A DNA stretch of 64,000 nucleotides, taken from positions 1 to 64,000 of the forward strand of contig NZ_WRPN01000002.1 in assembly GCF_009746565.1 (NCBI RefSeq), read 5' to 3'. The notes below the pieces were generated by a model. The model had not been told where the DNA came from and did not search any database. It saw only the letters and a list, made by a program, of their open reading frames with translations. The position numbers and the translations under genes are program-made. Numbering within the stretch: position 1 is the first letter of the stretch; every line of letters starts with the position of its first letter. Of the stretch, positions 26,273 through 35,955 are shown one piece after another. This DNA comes from Mariniflexile maritimum (GTDB taxonomy: Bacteria; Bacteroidota; Bacteroidia; Flavobacteriales; Flavobacteriaceae).

Positions 26273-26320
26273 TTTAAAGTAAGTTGTTGCCAACCCCAGA
26301 AAAATAAACCTTAAATTCAC

Positions 26321-26328
26321 TATTTTTG
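26321..26328 (+). promoter_or_regulatory. -7 element for mtgA
   Basis: TATTTTTG, an exact TAnnTTTG match 22 bp before the mtgA start codon. No clear -33 box. Confidence 0.4.
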
Positions 26329-26349
26329 CCAGCAATTTGATAGATAAAC

Positions 26350-27033
26350 ATGATTAGAAAAGTATTTCGGTTTTTATATAAATGCATGCTTTGGTTTTTT
26401 GCCATTTCCATAGGCTTGGTTATTTTGTACAAATGGATGCCTGTTCCCGTTACGCCATTAATGGTTATACGCACCGTGCAACAAACGGTTAATGGCGATG
26501 AAATTGTTTGGAAACACGATTGGGAACCAATAGACAATATTTCAAAGAACCTGCAACTAGCGGTTATTTGCAGCGAAGACCAAAATTTTTTAAACCATAG
26601 TGGTTTCGATATGAAAGCCATTGAAAAAGCCATTGAATACAATAAAAAAGGGAAACGCACACGAGGGGCAAGCACCATAAGCCAACAAACCGCCAAAAAC
26701 GTGTTTTTGTGGCCCCATAGAAGTTGGCTGCGCAAAGGCTTGGAGGTTTATTTTACGTTTTTGATTGAATTAATTTGGTCCAAGGAGCGTATTATGGAAG
26801 TTTATTTAAACAGCGTTGAAATGGGCAAAGGGGTTTACGGTGCCGAAGCCGCGGCGCAATATTGGTTTAAAAAACCAGCCTCCAAATTAAGAAAACAAGA
26901 AGCGGCAGCCATTGCAGCGGTACTTCCCAACCCGTTAAGGTATCGGGCGCATCCTGCGACCAACTATATTCAGGGGCGAAAAAATTGGATATCACGCCAA
27001 ATCAATTTTTTTGGGCCTTTAAACTACGATTAA
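26350..27033 (+). CDS. mtgA: Monofunctional peptidoglycan transglycosylase
   Basis: 227 aa GT51 glycosyltransferase that polymerises lipid II. One N-terminal membrane anchor (about 12-32) is followed by the catalytic motif [13 protein letters not shown] (Glu near 78), [12 protein letters not shown], and [27 protein letters not shown]. There is no transpeptidase domain. Length and motif order match MtgA. It is followed after 37 bp by a GreA/GreB-like gene. Confidence 0.93.
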   Translation: MIRKVFRFLYKCMLWFFAISIGLVILYKWMPVPVTPLMVIRTVQQTVNGDEIVWKHDWEPIDNISKNLQLAVICSEDQNFLNHSGFDMKAIEKAIEYNKKGKRTRGASTISQQTAKNVFLWPHRSWLRKGLEVYFTFLIELIWSKERIMEVYLNSVEMGKGVYGAEAAAQYWFKKPASKLRKQEAAAIAAVLPNPLRYRAHPATNYIQGRKNWISRQINFFGPLNYD

Positions 27034-27070
27034 AGGGCAAATTCCAAATAAACATTAGTTATTTTAAGGT

Positions 27071-27535
27071 ATGCTTGAAGGTTTAAAAATTAAGGAAAAC
27101 CTGTATTTGCAATGTGTTGCCTTTGTTGAAAACCGCTTTCAAACCATTCAAGATACCATCACTGAAATTCAAGAGTCCTTAACCTCTGAAACGAAAAGTA
27201 GCGCGGGCGATAAGCACGAAACCGGCAGGGCCATGTTGCAGTTAGAACGCGAAAAGGCAGGGAATCAGTTGGCCGAAATTCAAAAGATACGGGAACACTT
27301 GTCGAAAATAGTGCTTTCAACAAATTCGTCTGGCTTTGTTGGTTTGGGCAATATTGTATTCACCAATAAAACCAACTATTTTATTGGCATTAGCGCAGGT
27401 AAACTGGAAGTAGATGAGGTTGAGTTTTATGCTATTTCACCAAACACACCTGTTGGCCAATTATTAATGCGGAAAACCATAGGTGAATGTGTTAGTTTCA
27501 ATAAACAATCCTTCATAATTGAAAATATAGTTTGA
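27071..27535 (+). CDS. GreA/GreB-related protein of unknown function
   Basis: 154 aa. The N-terminal half is a helical, probably coiled-coil segment. The C-terminal half resembles the GreA/GreB FKBP-like domain, with ISPNTPVGQLLMRKTIGE in the position of the Gre SPIG...LLGKxVGD block. The coiled-coil tip lacks the clear acidic DLSENAEY motif, so RNA-cleavage stimulation is doubtful. It may bind RNA polymerase without cleavage activity (inference). Confidence 0.55.
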   Translation: MLEGLKIKENLYLQCVAFVENRFQTIQDTITEIQESLTSETKSSAGDKHETGRAMLQLEREKAGNQLAEIQKIREHLSKIVLSTNSSGFVGLGNIVFTNKTNYFIGISAGKLEVDEVEFYAISPNTPVGQLLMRKTIGECVSFNKQSFIIENIV

Positions 27536-27587
27536 AAATAAGGAAATTGTTTTTTTGAACAGATACTAAATGAACCGGTTTTTTATT

Positions 27588-28640
27588 TCATTCAACTTCC
27601 TTAACAACATACACATACACCGGAAAATGGTCGCTAAAACCATCGGTAAACCCACTGTACGACCAACTTCTGAATGGATAGCCTTTAAACTGGCCGGTTT
27701 TTTGGGTTAAAAAGTTTTCGTTAAAAATACCCGCCTTATAAAACCGGAATGATGAATAATCTTTTTCCAACAGCGGTTTTGTTAGCAATATCTGGTCGAA
27801 TAAGCTCCAAGCATCTCTATAGGCCGTAGTGCCTATACCGTCTTTAAAATAATTTTCGTACGGGTTGTAAATGCCTTTCAGTCCAACCTTTTCTTTGTTT
27901 CTTTCTGTGTTTAAAACTTTTTTAACGCTTTCGTTTGTGGGGTCGTCATTCAAATCGCCCATAATAAAAATTTTTGCATAGGGGTCAATAATCTGTAAGG
28001 AATCCACCAAGTGTTTGGTAAGTTTGGCGGCTGCCACGCGTTTGGGCCTGCTTCGTGCTTCGCCGCCGCTTCTGGATGGCCAATGGTTAACGATTAGGTG
28101 TATAAGGTCGCCATCCAATGCGCCACTAACCAGTAGTTGGTCGCGGGTATAAACGCGTTTTCTGGTTTGGTCGTCGTAAATTTTTAGTTCATGGCTACTT
28201 GTTGAGATGGGTGTAAATAGTTTTTTCTGGTACAACAGCGCCACATCAATTCCGCGGGCATCGGGCGAGTGGTAATGAATAATGCCATAATCTTTATCGC
28301 GCAACAAAGTATCGTTTACAACATCTTCCAAAACCTCTCTGTTTTCAACTTCCGAAACGCCAATAACGGCAGGTGCGTTGTTGGTGTCCTTTAAACCTAT
28401 TTCAGAAATAACACGGGCCATATTCGCTACTTTCTTTTTATAGGCCGCGGCACGATTGGTATTAAGCTCCATAATGGGGCTGGCCTCATCAAATTTAGTA
28501 GGGTCGTTTATGGTATCAAACAGGTTCTCAAGGTTATAGAAAGCTATGGTGTGTATTTTAAAACGTTTTTTTTCTTGTGCACCTGTTAAGGTAACGTAGC
28601 ATAAGAACAACCCCGCTAGCGCAATTTTCAATGTCTTCAT
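27588..28640 (-). CDS. Secreted endonuclease/exonuclease/phosphatase-family protein
   Basis: 350 aa with a signal peptide (about 1-21). All EEP-fold motifs are visible: YNLENLFD, GVSEVEN, NHWPSRSGG, GDLNDDP and the terminal SDHFPVYVY. The family includes DNase I-like nucleases and phosphodiesterases; secretion points to extracellular or periplasmic nucleic acids or phosphoesters. It is transcribed divergently from a TonB receptor and DUF5689 lipoprotein pair, which suggests a joint uptake function. Confidence 0.85.
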   Translation of the reverse strand: MKTLKIALAGLFLCYVTLTGAQEKKRFKIHTIAFYNLENLFDTINDPTKFDEASPIMELNTNRAAAYKKKVANMARVISEIGLKDTNNAPAVIGVSEVENREVLEDVVNDTLLRDKDYGIIHYHSPDARGIDVALLYQKKLFTPISTSSHELKIYDDQTRKRVYTRDQLLVSGALDGDLIHLIVNHWPSRSGGEARSRPKRVAAAKLTKHLVDSLQIIDPYAKIFIMGDLNDDPTNESVKKVLNTERNKEKVGLKGIYNPYENYFKDGIGTTAYRDAWSLFDQILLTKPLLEKDYSSFRFYKAGIFNENFLTQKTGQFKGYPFRSWSYSGFTDGFSDHFPVYVYVVKEVE

Positions 28641-28713
28641 TGTTGAAATATTATGTTAATGTTATTTTGATTACAAAATATAAATCAAAAGTAAATATTA
28701 ATTATAAATAATG

Positions 28714-28721
28714 TAAATTTG
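28714..28721 (+). promoter_or_regulatory. -7 element for the 922-aa TonB receptor
   Basis: TAAATTTG, an exact TAnnTTTG match 57 bp before the start codon, in the 138-bp divergent spacer. No good -33 box. Confidence 0.4.
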
Positions 28722-28778
28722 TAATCATTAAATTCATAGTATTTAATGCTATTTAAACATATAACTTGATAATTAAGC

Positions 28779-31547
28779 ATGAAAAAAAGATTACTTATTT
28801 CTTTATTCGGAATGTTTTCAATTTTTACGGCTTTCGCACAACAGACCATCATCAAAGGTAGTGTAAAAGATGCGATTTCCTTTGAACCTCTCCCAGAGGT
28901 TTTAGTAACTATTGAAGAAACAAAACAAACCGCTACTACAAACGCTAAAGGGGCTTTTGTATTTTCGGCGAATGTGCCTTTGGGCGAACAGGTTTTAAGG
29001 GTTTCAAAAGTGGGTTATGTTACCAAACGGTACCCCATTGTTGTTAACGAATCCAAAACGGTGAATATTACCGATATGACCTTGGAACTTGACACAGCAA
29101 GTTCCCAAGATTTATTTACCATCACACTTTCTGATGACGAGCTGAATGATGATACCAGTGGTTCGGATAATATTTCCGGATTGTTATCGTCGTCATTGGA
29201 TGTCTTCCAGCGAACCGCTGCGTTCGAGTTTAGTTCCTCATTTTTTAGGGTGCGTGGACTCGATTCTGAAAACGGTTCGGTTTTGATTAACGGTATTGAA
29301 ATGAACAAAATTTATGACGGGCGACCACAATGGAGCGACTGGGGCGGTTTAAACGACATGTTAAGAAACCAAGAGCTTACATCGGGTTTAACCCCATCGG
29401 CATATAATTTTGGAGGTGTTTTAGGAACTACCAACATGAATACCCGCGCTTCTTTATTCCGCGAGGGCGGACAAATAACCTATTCATCTTCCAACAGAAG
29501 CTACACCAATAGGGCAATGGTAAGTTACGCAACCGGCTTAATGAAAGATGGTTGGTCCATGGCATTTATGCTGTCCAGACGTTGGGGCAATGAAGGCTAC
29601 CAAGATGCTACTTTTTATGATGCCAACTCCTTTTTCGCTTCTATTGAAAAGAAATTCGGCAAAAAACACAGTTTAAGCTTTACTTCTATTTACGCACCTA
29701 ACCGTCGCGGGAAATCTTCACCCAACACCCAAGAGGTTTACGACTTAAAGGGTATAAAGTATAATGATTACTGGGGCTATCAAGATGGTAAAAAGCGCAA
29801 TTCACGCATCAAGGAAATTGAAGAGCCCATTTTAATGCTTAACCATTTCTGGGATATTTCCAGCAAAACAACCTTAAACACCAATGTAGGCTACCAGTTT
29901 GGAAAAATAGGCAATAGCCGTTTAGATTATGGCGGAGGCGCCAACCCAAGTCCGACGTACTACCAAAAGTTGCCCAGTTACTTCGTTTCAGACCCCAATG
30001 GCCCTGACTATGCAGGTGCCTACCTAGCGGAACAGGAATTTTTGAACAACGGCCAAATAGATTGGAACCGAATTTACGATGCCAACATAACCAATAATGC
30101 TTCTGGGGTACCGGCCGCCTATGCCTTGTATGAAGATAGAAATGACGATAAACAACTTACGCTGAATTCTATTTTGAACACCGAAATCAATCAGCATATA
30201 CAACTAAACGCAGCCATTGATTATAAAAACTTGAAGTCTGAAAACTTTGCAGAAATCATGGATGTTTTAGGATCCAATACGGGTATTTTAAATGTAGATT
30301 CGTTCGATAATTACCAATACAATACCCAAAACCCGAACAGCATTGTAGGTGTGGGCGATAAATACCGATACAATTATAACTTGTATGCCGATGTTATTTC
30401 GGGCTATGCACAAGGCCTGTTTAAGTTCAATAAAGTTGATTTTTATCTGTCGGGAAGCCTAACCAACACAAGTTACCAACGCGAAGGCCTTTGGGAACAT
30501 AGCCGTTTCCCGGGCGATTTATCAAAAGGAAAAAGTAAAGAGCTAACCTTTACCGGATATGGTGCCAAGGCAGGATTTACCTATAAAATTACAGGAAAGC
30601 ACCTGTTTGATGTGAATGCTGGCTACATAACAAAAGCACCATCCTTACGCAACACCTTTTCAAATTCGCGCGAAAACCAAAACATTGTACAGAACATTAG
30701 CGAAGAAAAAATAAGTGCAATGGATGCCAGTTATATTTTTCGTTCGCCCATAGTAAAAGCAAAATTAACCGGATATTACTCTAAAATTGAAGATGCCAAT
30801 GAAGTTGGATTTTACTTTGCCGATGGATTAAGTGGCGAAGATATTGAAGGCAACGACACCTCGGCCTTTGTTCAAGAAGTGTTACAGGGCATCAACAAAA
30901 AGAATATAGGTGCCGAATTGGGCATTGAGGCACAGGTAACGCCAACCATCAAATTAAAAGGAGCCGCATCGGTTGGCCAATATACTTATGACAATAACCC
31001 CAATTTGTATTTAACCTCGGCAAGCTTTAACTCGCCCAGTGGTTCCATTTCTTATGGAGAAGCCAACTTAAAAAATTATAAAGTAGCCGGTGGCCCACAA
31101 CGTGCTTATTCGGTTGGATTTGAGTACCGCGACCCCGATTATTGGTGGTTTGCCGCTACAACAAACTTCTTCACAAATACCTATTTGGATATTAATGCGC
31201 TAACACGAACCAAAAACTTTTATTTGGATGCCGACGGATTGCCCTTTAACGATTATGATGAAACCCTTGCGAGAACTCTTTTAAAACAAGAGAAATTTGA
31301 CGATTATATGGTTGTCAACCTCGTGGGTGGAAAATCGTGGAAAGTGGGCGATAAATACATAGGCTTTATTGCCAGTATTGGAAACCTTTTGGACAAGGAA
31401 TACAGAACAGGTGGTTTTGAACAGGGCAGAAACGCCAATTATCGCGAGTTAAGAGACGATAATGCAAACCCAACACGCGTATTTGGAAATAAATACTGGT
31501 ACGGCCGTGGTGCTAATTACTTTGTGAACATGTACCTAAGATTTTAA
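28779..31547 (+). CDS. TonB-dependent receptor with carboxypeptidase-like N-terminal domain
   Basis: 922 aa: signal peptide (1-20), a carboxypeptidase regulatory-like domain (about 25-110, starting IIKGSVKDAISFEPLPEV), plug domain (about 125-220, FRVRGLDSENGSVLINGIEM) and a large barrel ending NYFVNMYLRF. It is an outer-membrane importer. The next gene, 12 bp downstream, is a DUF5689 surface lipoprotein, and a secreted EEP nuclease/phosphatase gene is divergent. Together they look like a non-polysaccharide uptake system, possibly for DNA or phosphoesters. Confidence 0.88.
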   Translation: MKKRLLISLFGMFSIFTAFAQQTIIKGSVKDAISFEPLPEVLVTIEETKQTATTNAKGAFVFSANVPLGEQVLRVSKVGYVTKRYPIVVNESKTVNITDMTLELDTASSQDLFTITLSDDELNDDTSGSDNISGLLSSSLDVFQRTAAFEFSSSFFRVRGLDSENGSVLINGIEMNKIYDGRPQWSDWGGLNDMLRNQELTSGLTPSAYNFGGVLGTTNMNTRASLFREGGQITYSSSNRSYTNRAMVSYATGLMKDGWSMAFMLSRRWGNEGYQDATFYDANSFFASIEKKFGKKHSLSFTSIYAPNRRGKSSPNTQEVYDLKGIKYNDYWGYQDGKKRNSRIKEIEEPILMLNHFWDISSKTTLNTNVGYQFGKIGNSRLDYGGGANPSPTYYQKLPSYFVSDPNGPDYAGAYLAEQEFLNNGQIDWNRIYDANITNNASGVPAAYALYEDRNDDKQLTLNSILNTEINQHIQLNAAIDYKNLKSENFAEIMDVLGSNTGILNVDSFDNYQYNTQNPNSIVGVGDKYRYNYNLYADVISGYAQGLFKFNKVDFYLSGSLTNTSYQREGLWEHSRFPGDLSKGKSKELTFTGYGAKAGFTYKITGKHLFDVNAGYITKAPSLRNTFSNSRENQNIVQNISEEKISAMDASYIFRSPIVKAKLTGYYSKIEDANEVGFYFADGLSGEDIEGNDTSAFVQEVLQGINKKNIGAELGIEAQVTPTIKLKGAASVGQYTYDNNPNLYLTSASFNSPSGSISYGEANLKNYKVAGGPQRAYSVGFEYRDPDYWWFAATTNFFTNTYLDINALTRTKNFYLDADGLPFNDYDETLARTLLKQEKFDDYMVVNLVGGKSWKVGDKYIGFIASIGNLLDKEYRTGGFEQGRNANYRELRDDNANPTRVFGNKYWYGRGANYFVNMYLRF

Positions 31548-31559
31548 AAAAAAAGAATT

Positions 31560-32999
31560 ATGAAAAAAAATATATTATTTAAACCGATGAAAACAACAAA
31601 AACAATTATGTTGCTACTTGCTATGGTAGCCAGTTTTGCTTTTACCGCTTGTGTAGAAGATGACGATTATACCATACCCAGCAGTTTAGGAAACGAAGAA
31701 AATGCCAAATTACAAACATTATTGGGTAAAGCCAGTGAAGTAACCTTTGCCGAAGTAAAGGCCATGTACAAATCTGGCACATTTATAAAAGCCATTGAAA
31801 CCGATATTTATGTAAAAGGCTATGTGTCGTCTTCCGATCAAACAGGTAATTTCTTTAAGGAATTTTATATTCAAGACAGTCCCACCAGTCCAACATCGGG
31901 CTTAAAAGTTATATTGAACAGGGTAGATACTTACAACCAATTCAATTTTGGGCGTGAAGTTTATATTAACTTAAAAGGCTTATTTATTGGTGAAGAACGC
32001 GTAGGCAATGGTGTTATTACTATTGGTGGTGGCACCGAAACAGACCAATACGGCACCACCGTAGTGAGTTTAAACGAAAACCAAATCAAGCTAAACGTTC
32101 TTAGGTCGGAAAACACCATGGAAATAACACCTTTAGTTGTTACCTTCTCGCAAATTACGCCTGCACATGTAGGGATTTTGGTAAGCGTTAATAACGTTGA
32201 ATTTGCCGATGATTTGGCAGGGAAACGCTATTTCGACCCCATTCAAGTTTATGACACCCAAAGAATTTTGCAAGCATGCGGCGGTTTTAATTACACACAG
32301 TTTAAACTAGAAACCAGTTCGTTTGCCAGTTTTAAAGATGAATTATTGCCAACAGGAAATGGTACCGTTACCGCAGTGGTAAGCAAAACATTTGATGGGG
32401 CAAGCTTAATTTTGGCTTTAAACGGTACTAGCGATGTGAATTTAACAGGCACCCGATGCTCATTGCTCAATGTAAACGATTTTAACACCATCATTCAAGA
32501 AGATTTTCAAACGGCCACAAACAATACCAATCTCGATTTTGCCGGATGGACAAACTTTGCACAGGCCGGAACTTGGCTTTGGAGAGAAAAAGTATTTTCA
32601 GGAAACGGTTATGCCGAATTTAGCACCTTCAACTCAGGCAGTCCTTCAAACATTGCATGGTTAATTAGCCCGGGCATCAACATGAACGCCCAAACCAATG
32701 AGTACCTAAACTTTAAATCGGCCCAACACCATTTAGATTCGCCCAACAATAAATTAGAGGTATTTGTATCTACAAATTTTAACGGCTCCAACGTGTTGGC
32801 AGCCACTTGGGTTCCCATTACGGCTAGTTTAGCATCACAAAGCAATGCTTGGTATGAATTTGTCGATTCAGGCTTAATCAATCTGTCGTCTTACACAGGA
32901 ACGCTTTATGTGGCGTTTAAGGTTACAGGTTCAGGAACCGATACTACACTTGATGGTGCCTACCAAATTGATGATTTTAAAATCATTGCATCAAAATAA
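31560..32999 (+). CDS. DUF5689 surface lipoprotein with a choice-of-anchor-J-like C-terminal domain
   Basis: 479 aa. A signal peptide with lipobox FAFTAC (Cys31 from the first Met; MKTTKTIM at residue 10 is an alternative start) precedes DUF5689 (about 50-280) and a jelly-roll domain (about 305-478: FAGWTNFAQAGTWLWREK, WLISPGINM) like choice-of-anchor J/cleaved adhesin. It is placed as the partner of the upstream TonB receptor, in the position SusD has in glycan systems. Ligand unknown. A terminator follows. Confidence 0.82.
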   Translation: MKKNILFKPMKTTKTIMLLLAMVASFAFTACVEDDDYTIPSSLGNEENAKLQTLLGKASEVTFAEVKAMYKSGTFIKAIETDIYVKGYVSSSDQTGNFFKEFYIQDSPTSPTSGLKVILNRVDTYNQFNFGREVYINLKGLFIGEERVGNGVITIGGGTETDQYGTTVVSLNENQIKLNVLRSENTMEITPLVVTFSQITPAHVGILVSVNNVEFADDLAGKRYFDPIQVYDTQRILQACGGFNYTQFKLETSSFASFKDELLPTGNGTVTAVVSKTFDGASLILALNGTSDVNLTGTRCSLLNVNDFNTIIQEDFQTATNNTNLDFAGWTNFAQAGTWLWREKVFSGNGYAEFSTFNSGSPSNIAWLISPGINMNAQTNEYLNFKSAQHHLDSPNNKLEVFVSTNFNGSNVLAATWVPITASLASQSNAWYEFVDSGLINLSSYTGTLYVAFKVTGSGTDTTLDGAYQIDDFKIIASK

Positions 33000-33030
33000 C
33001 GGCCTTTTTAAGCAGGCAGCTTACAATACC

Positions 33031-33070
33031 AAAAAAGCTATTCTAAATAATTAGGATAGCTTTTTTTTTG
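33031..33070. terminator. Terminator after the DUF5689 gene
   Basis: AAAGCTATTCTAA pairs with TTAGGATAGCTTT (one wobble) around a short AT loop, followed by a T-run. It can serve the convergent serine hydrolase gene only weakly. Confidence 0.75.
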
Positions 33071-33114
33071 TTTTATAGACATATTTTTTACAGCATCAAC
33101 ATTTGTTATTAACG

Positions 33115-34224
33115 TCAAGGCCTTATTACCAACTGCCTTCCCAATTCGGCCAAAAAGGGAATACCAATGGTTTCGGTTTCATAAATACCGTCGTTAAAAA
33201 TACCGTTCTTATTGGTGTGTATCGTTGCCGTAATGATGTATTCTTTATGGGTGTTTTTATTTTTTATATAGGCACAATCGGTTAAATAACCGTAAGCATA
33301 CCCTACCTTATTGTAAATTTCAATGGTGTTGGGCATGGGCGATTTATCGTCGCCAAAAATTAAGAATTTCCCATAACTATCGTAATGATCGGCATCAAGA
33401 TAACCTGCTTCTTTTGGGGAAATTTTCATCATAGCCATTAAAAATGCCCTATCGCTTTCTGTTAAATGAAACCGTTTTTTCTTGGGGTAATTTTCAGGAA
33501 ACACCAATTGCTTCATGGTTTTGTGCAACGAGGTTATGGGCATGTAGTTTTTAAATGAAAAATCCATAGGTTCGCGAATTAATTGTCCGTCTTTTAAATA
33601 CCCAGTTCCTTTCTTCAATTTTTCAATTGATAAGGGCTTTGAAGGTGTATTTATAATGGGTTTTGTTGAAACTTTAGTGCCATCGTTCAAGTAGAAAAAT
33701 AAGGGTTTCGTAATAAGGTTATCCGAGTTGGGCGTTGACAAGCGATGCGTTATGCGGGCGTCTATGCCTTTGTTTTTAAGTCGGTTATTAATACCATCTT
33801 GCCCAAGGTATTCAAACAGTCTATTGTTGGATTCATTGTCGCTTACAGCAAATATTTTTCGTATTTCATTGGCAAAAGTGGTGTTTAATGAATCACCTTC
33901 AACAAAAAATGGCGTATCTCTGTTAAACTGGCCGTCTTCAGTTAACTTTTCCAACGCTAAAATGGCTGTTGGAAATTTCACGGTACTTGCCGGATAGAAA
34001 TAGTTGCGGTGGTTCACCTGAAAGGCATAATCTTTAAAAACCACTTTGTTTTTAGGGCCTCGAAGTACTTCAGTAAACAAAATTTGGACTTCGTACTGTT
34101 CCAAATTGTCCATTACCGTTTTTATTTTTTGGTTGGAAGAAGCCAAGGCTTTTTTTAATGGATTTAGCTTTGATGGCGCGCAGGAAAAGCTAAGAATAAG
34201 TATAAATACCAGTTGAAATTTCAT
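33115..34224 (-). CDS. Class A beta-lactamase-like serine hydrolase, lipoprotein
   Basis: 369 aa. Lipobox ILSFSC (Cys15). The serine hydrolase triad motifs are in order: STVK (SxxK, near residue 80), SDN (near 128) and KVG in place of KTG (near 309). The length exceeds that of typical class A beta-lactamases (about 290), and the sequence looks like the Bacteroidota family of membrane-anchored penicillin-binding-like hydrolases. A true beta-lactamase role is not proven. Confidence 0.78.
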   Translation of the reverse strand: MKFQLVFILILSFSCAPSKLNPLKKALASSNQKIKTVMDNLEQYEVQILFTEVLRGPKNKVVFKDYAFQVNHRNYFYPASTVKFPTAILALEKLTEDGQFNRDTPFFVEGDSLNTTFANEIRKIFAVSDNESNNRLFEYLGQDGINNRLKNKGIDARITHRLSTPNSDNLITKPLFFYLNDGTKVSTKPIINTPSKPLSIEKLKKGTGYLKDGQLIREPMDFSFKNYMPITSLHKTMKQLVFPENYPKKKRFHLTESDRAFLMAMMKISPKEAGYLDADHYDSYGKFLIFGDDKSPMPNTIEIYNKVGYAYGYLTDCAYIKNKNTHKEYIITATIHTNKNGIFNDGIYETETIGIPFLAELGRQLVIRP

Positions 34225-34503
34225 GTTTGGGTGTTTGGGTAAATATACAAAAATTACAATTTTGAAACATTAGAGTTTTAACCGCAAATGATTTGGAATT
34301 GTTAGTTCAATAAATTTCAAGTTCGTAGATGGAAACTTTAAAATTAAATGCACTATTTTTAGTAACGAGATTGCATGACCACGCGAAAGGATTCGTGCGG
34401 TAGCGGCGAATGTGTTGTTGTATAGTTTAATATAAAACAAAATAGTATTTTCATACATATTGATAATCAAACAATCTTATCTTTAGTCTGTAAAATCAAT
34501 TCT

Positions 34504-35775
34504 ATGAAAGATAAAATGCTTTTCCTATTAAGAAAAATTTATCGCCTTACAGATAAAATCGCTTTCTACCCAACACTTCTAGCTGTTTTGGGGTTGTTTT
34601 TTACCTATGTTCTTATTTATCTGGAAGAGAATGGAATTTCTAAATATCTTCTTGATACTTTTCCTTCATTAGTAATAAACAACACAGAAACGGCAAGAAG
34701 CCTTCTAACAACTTTTATCGCTGGGCTTATTTCCATTATGGTTTTTAGCTTTTCTATGGTGATGATATTGCTCAATCAAGCCTCCAGTAATTTTTCGCCA
34801 AGGTTATTGCCCGGTTTGATAAGCAACAGGAGGCACCAAGTAATTTTGGGTCTATACATTGCTTCCATACTTTATTGCACCTTCATTTTGGTTTATATAG
34901 AACCTAATGGAGACAAATACCAATTACCGGGTTTTGCAGTGCTTTTTGCTATTGTATTCATGGTTATCAGTCTTGCCGCCTTCATTTATTTTATTCATTC
35001 CATTTCTCAGGAAATTCAAATTAATAATATCATGGACAAGATTTTCAGTATTTCCAAACAGCGAATGTTGTATTTGATTGAGAACGAAAAGTACAATGAA
35101 GGCGACTTTCCCAACGCAAGTAATTGGAAAGCATACAAATCGAAACAGTCGGGATATTTACAAAATGTTTCAGTAGAAAACATTGCAAAAATAGCCAAAG
35201 ATAAGGAGGTGAAAATTGATGTGGCTGCTGTAAAAGGTTTGTTTATATCAGAAAAAAGCACCCTTTTTAAATGCGACAAAGCACTGGACGCCGAAGTAAT
35301 TGATAGCATAACCGAGCATTTTGATTTTTCTAAAAGTGAATTTGTTGATGATAACTATGTACTTGCCCTTAAACAAATTACTGAAGTAGCCGTTAAAGCC
35401 ATGTCGCCAGGTATTAACGACCCCGGGACCGCTTTAAATGCCATAGATTATTTATCGCAATTGTTTGCCTTACGCATTCAAAAAAAGGATAAAAGCTTTA
35501 TATATATTGATGATGTTGCCTACGTGAGTATGGCGACTGTTAATTTTAAAACATTGATTTTTCAGGTAATGGCAGAATTAAGAACTTACTGCAAACACGA
35601 CGTAGTTATTGTAGAAAAGTTGTTAATAATGCTTCTTCATCTAAAAAAGATTGTGGATAAGGAACAGGTAAACTATCGGAATATTATTGATGAAGAAATA
35701 GCCAATTTAATTTTGGACGCTGAAGATGTTATTACTAACGAACGTGATTTAAACTATATTAAGTCTATGGCTTAG
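34504..35775 (+). CDS. DUF2254 membrane protein
   Basis: 423 aa with four membrane segments in the first 175 residues (about 18-40, 68-92, 115-138, 146-170) and a ~250-residue cytoplasmic part containing KAMSPGINDPGTALNAIDYL, the family signature. DUF2254 proteins are widespread predicted inner-membrane proteins without a known function. It appears monocistronic. Confidence 0.85.
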   Translation: MKDKMLFLLRKIYRLTDKIAFYPTLLAVLGLFFTYVLIYLEENGISKYLLDTFPSLVINNTETARSLLTTFIAGLISIMVFSFSMVMILLNQASSNFSPRLLPGLISNRRHQVILGLYIASILYCTFILVYIEPNGDKYQLPGFAVLFAIVFMVISLAAFIYFIHSISQEIQINNIMDKIFSISKQRMLYLIENEKYNEGDFPNASNWKAYKSKQSGYLQNVSVENIAKIAKDKEVKIDVAAVKGLFISEKSTLFKCDKALDAEVIDSITEHFDFSKSEFVDDNYVLALKQITEVAVKAMSPGINDPGTALNAIDYLSQLFALRIQKKDKSFIYIDDVAYVSMATVNFKTLIFQVMAELRTYCKHDVVIVEKLLIMLLHLKKIVDKEQVNYRNIIDEEIANLILDAEDVITNERDLNYIKSMA

Positions 35776-35915
35776 GTTAACATCAACAGGTAGTTAGAGG
35801 GGTAGAAATTTTAATTTCTTAAAACTTATATTGTTAAGTATGTAACACCTCAATGACGATTGCATCGGCATCTTTTTAAAAATAAAGCGCTGTAATGTGC
35901 TGTTGGCGTTTAAAC

Positions 35916-35952
35916 AAAAAAAGCCTCACTAAACTAATAGCAAGGCTTTTTA
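35916..35952. terminator. Terminator downstream of RNase G
   Basis: AAAAAGCCT pairs with AGGCTTTTT across a 16-nt loop; A- and T-runs flank both sides, so it works for the minus-strand rng gene and the facing DUF2254 gene. Confidence 0.65.
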
Positions 35953-35955
35953 TAA

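Noticed and set aside
33115-34224. Acquired antibiotic-resistance beta-lactamase
   Set aside because: It carries a lipobox, is longer than class A enzymes, has KVG in place of KTG and sits in a core-genome context without mobile signs.
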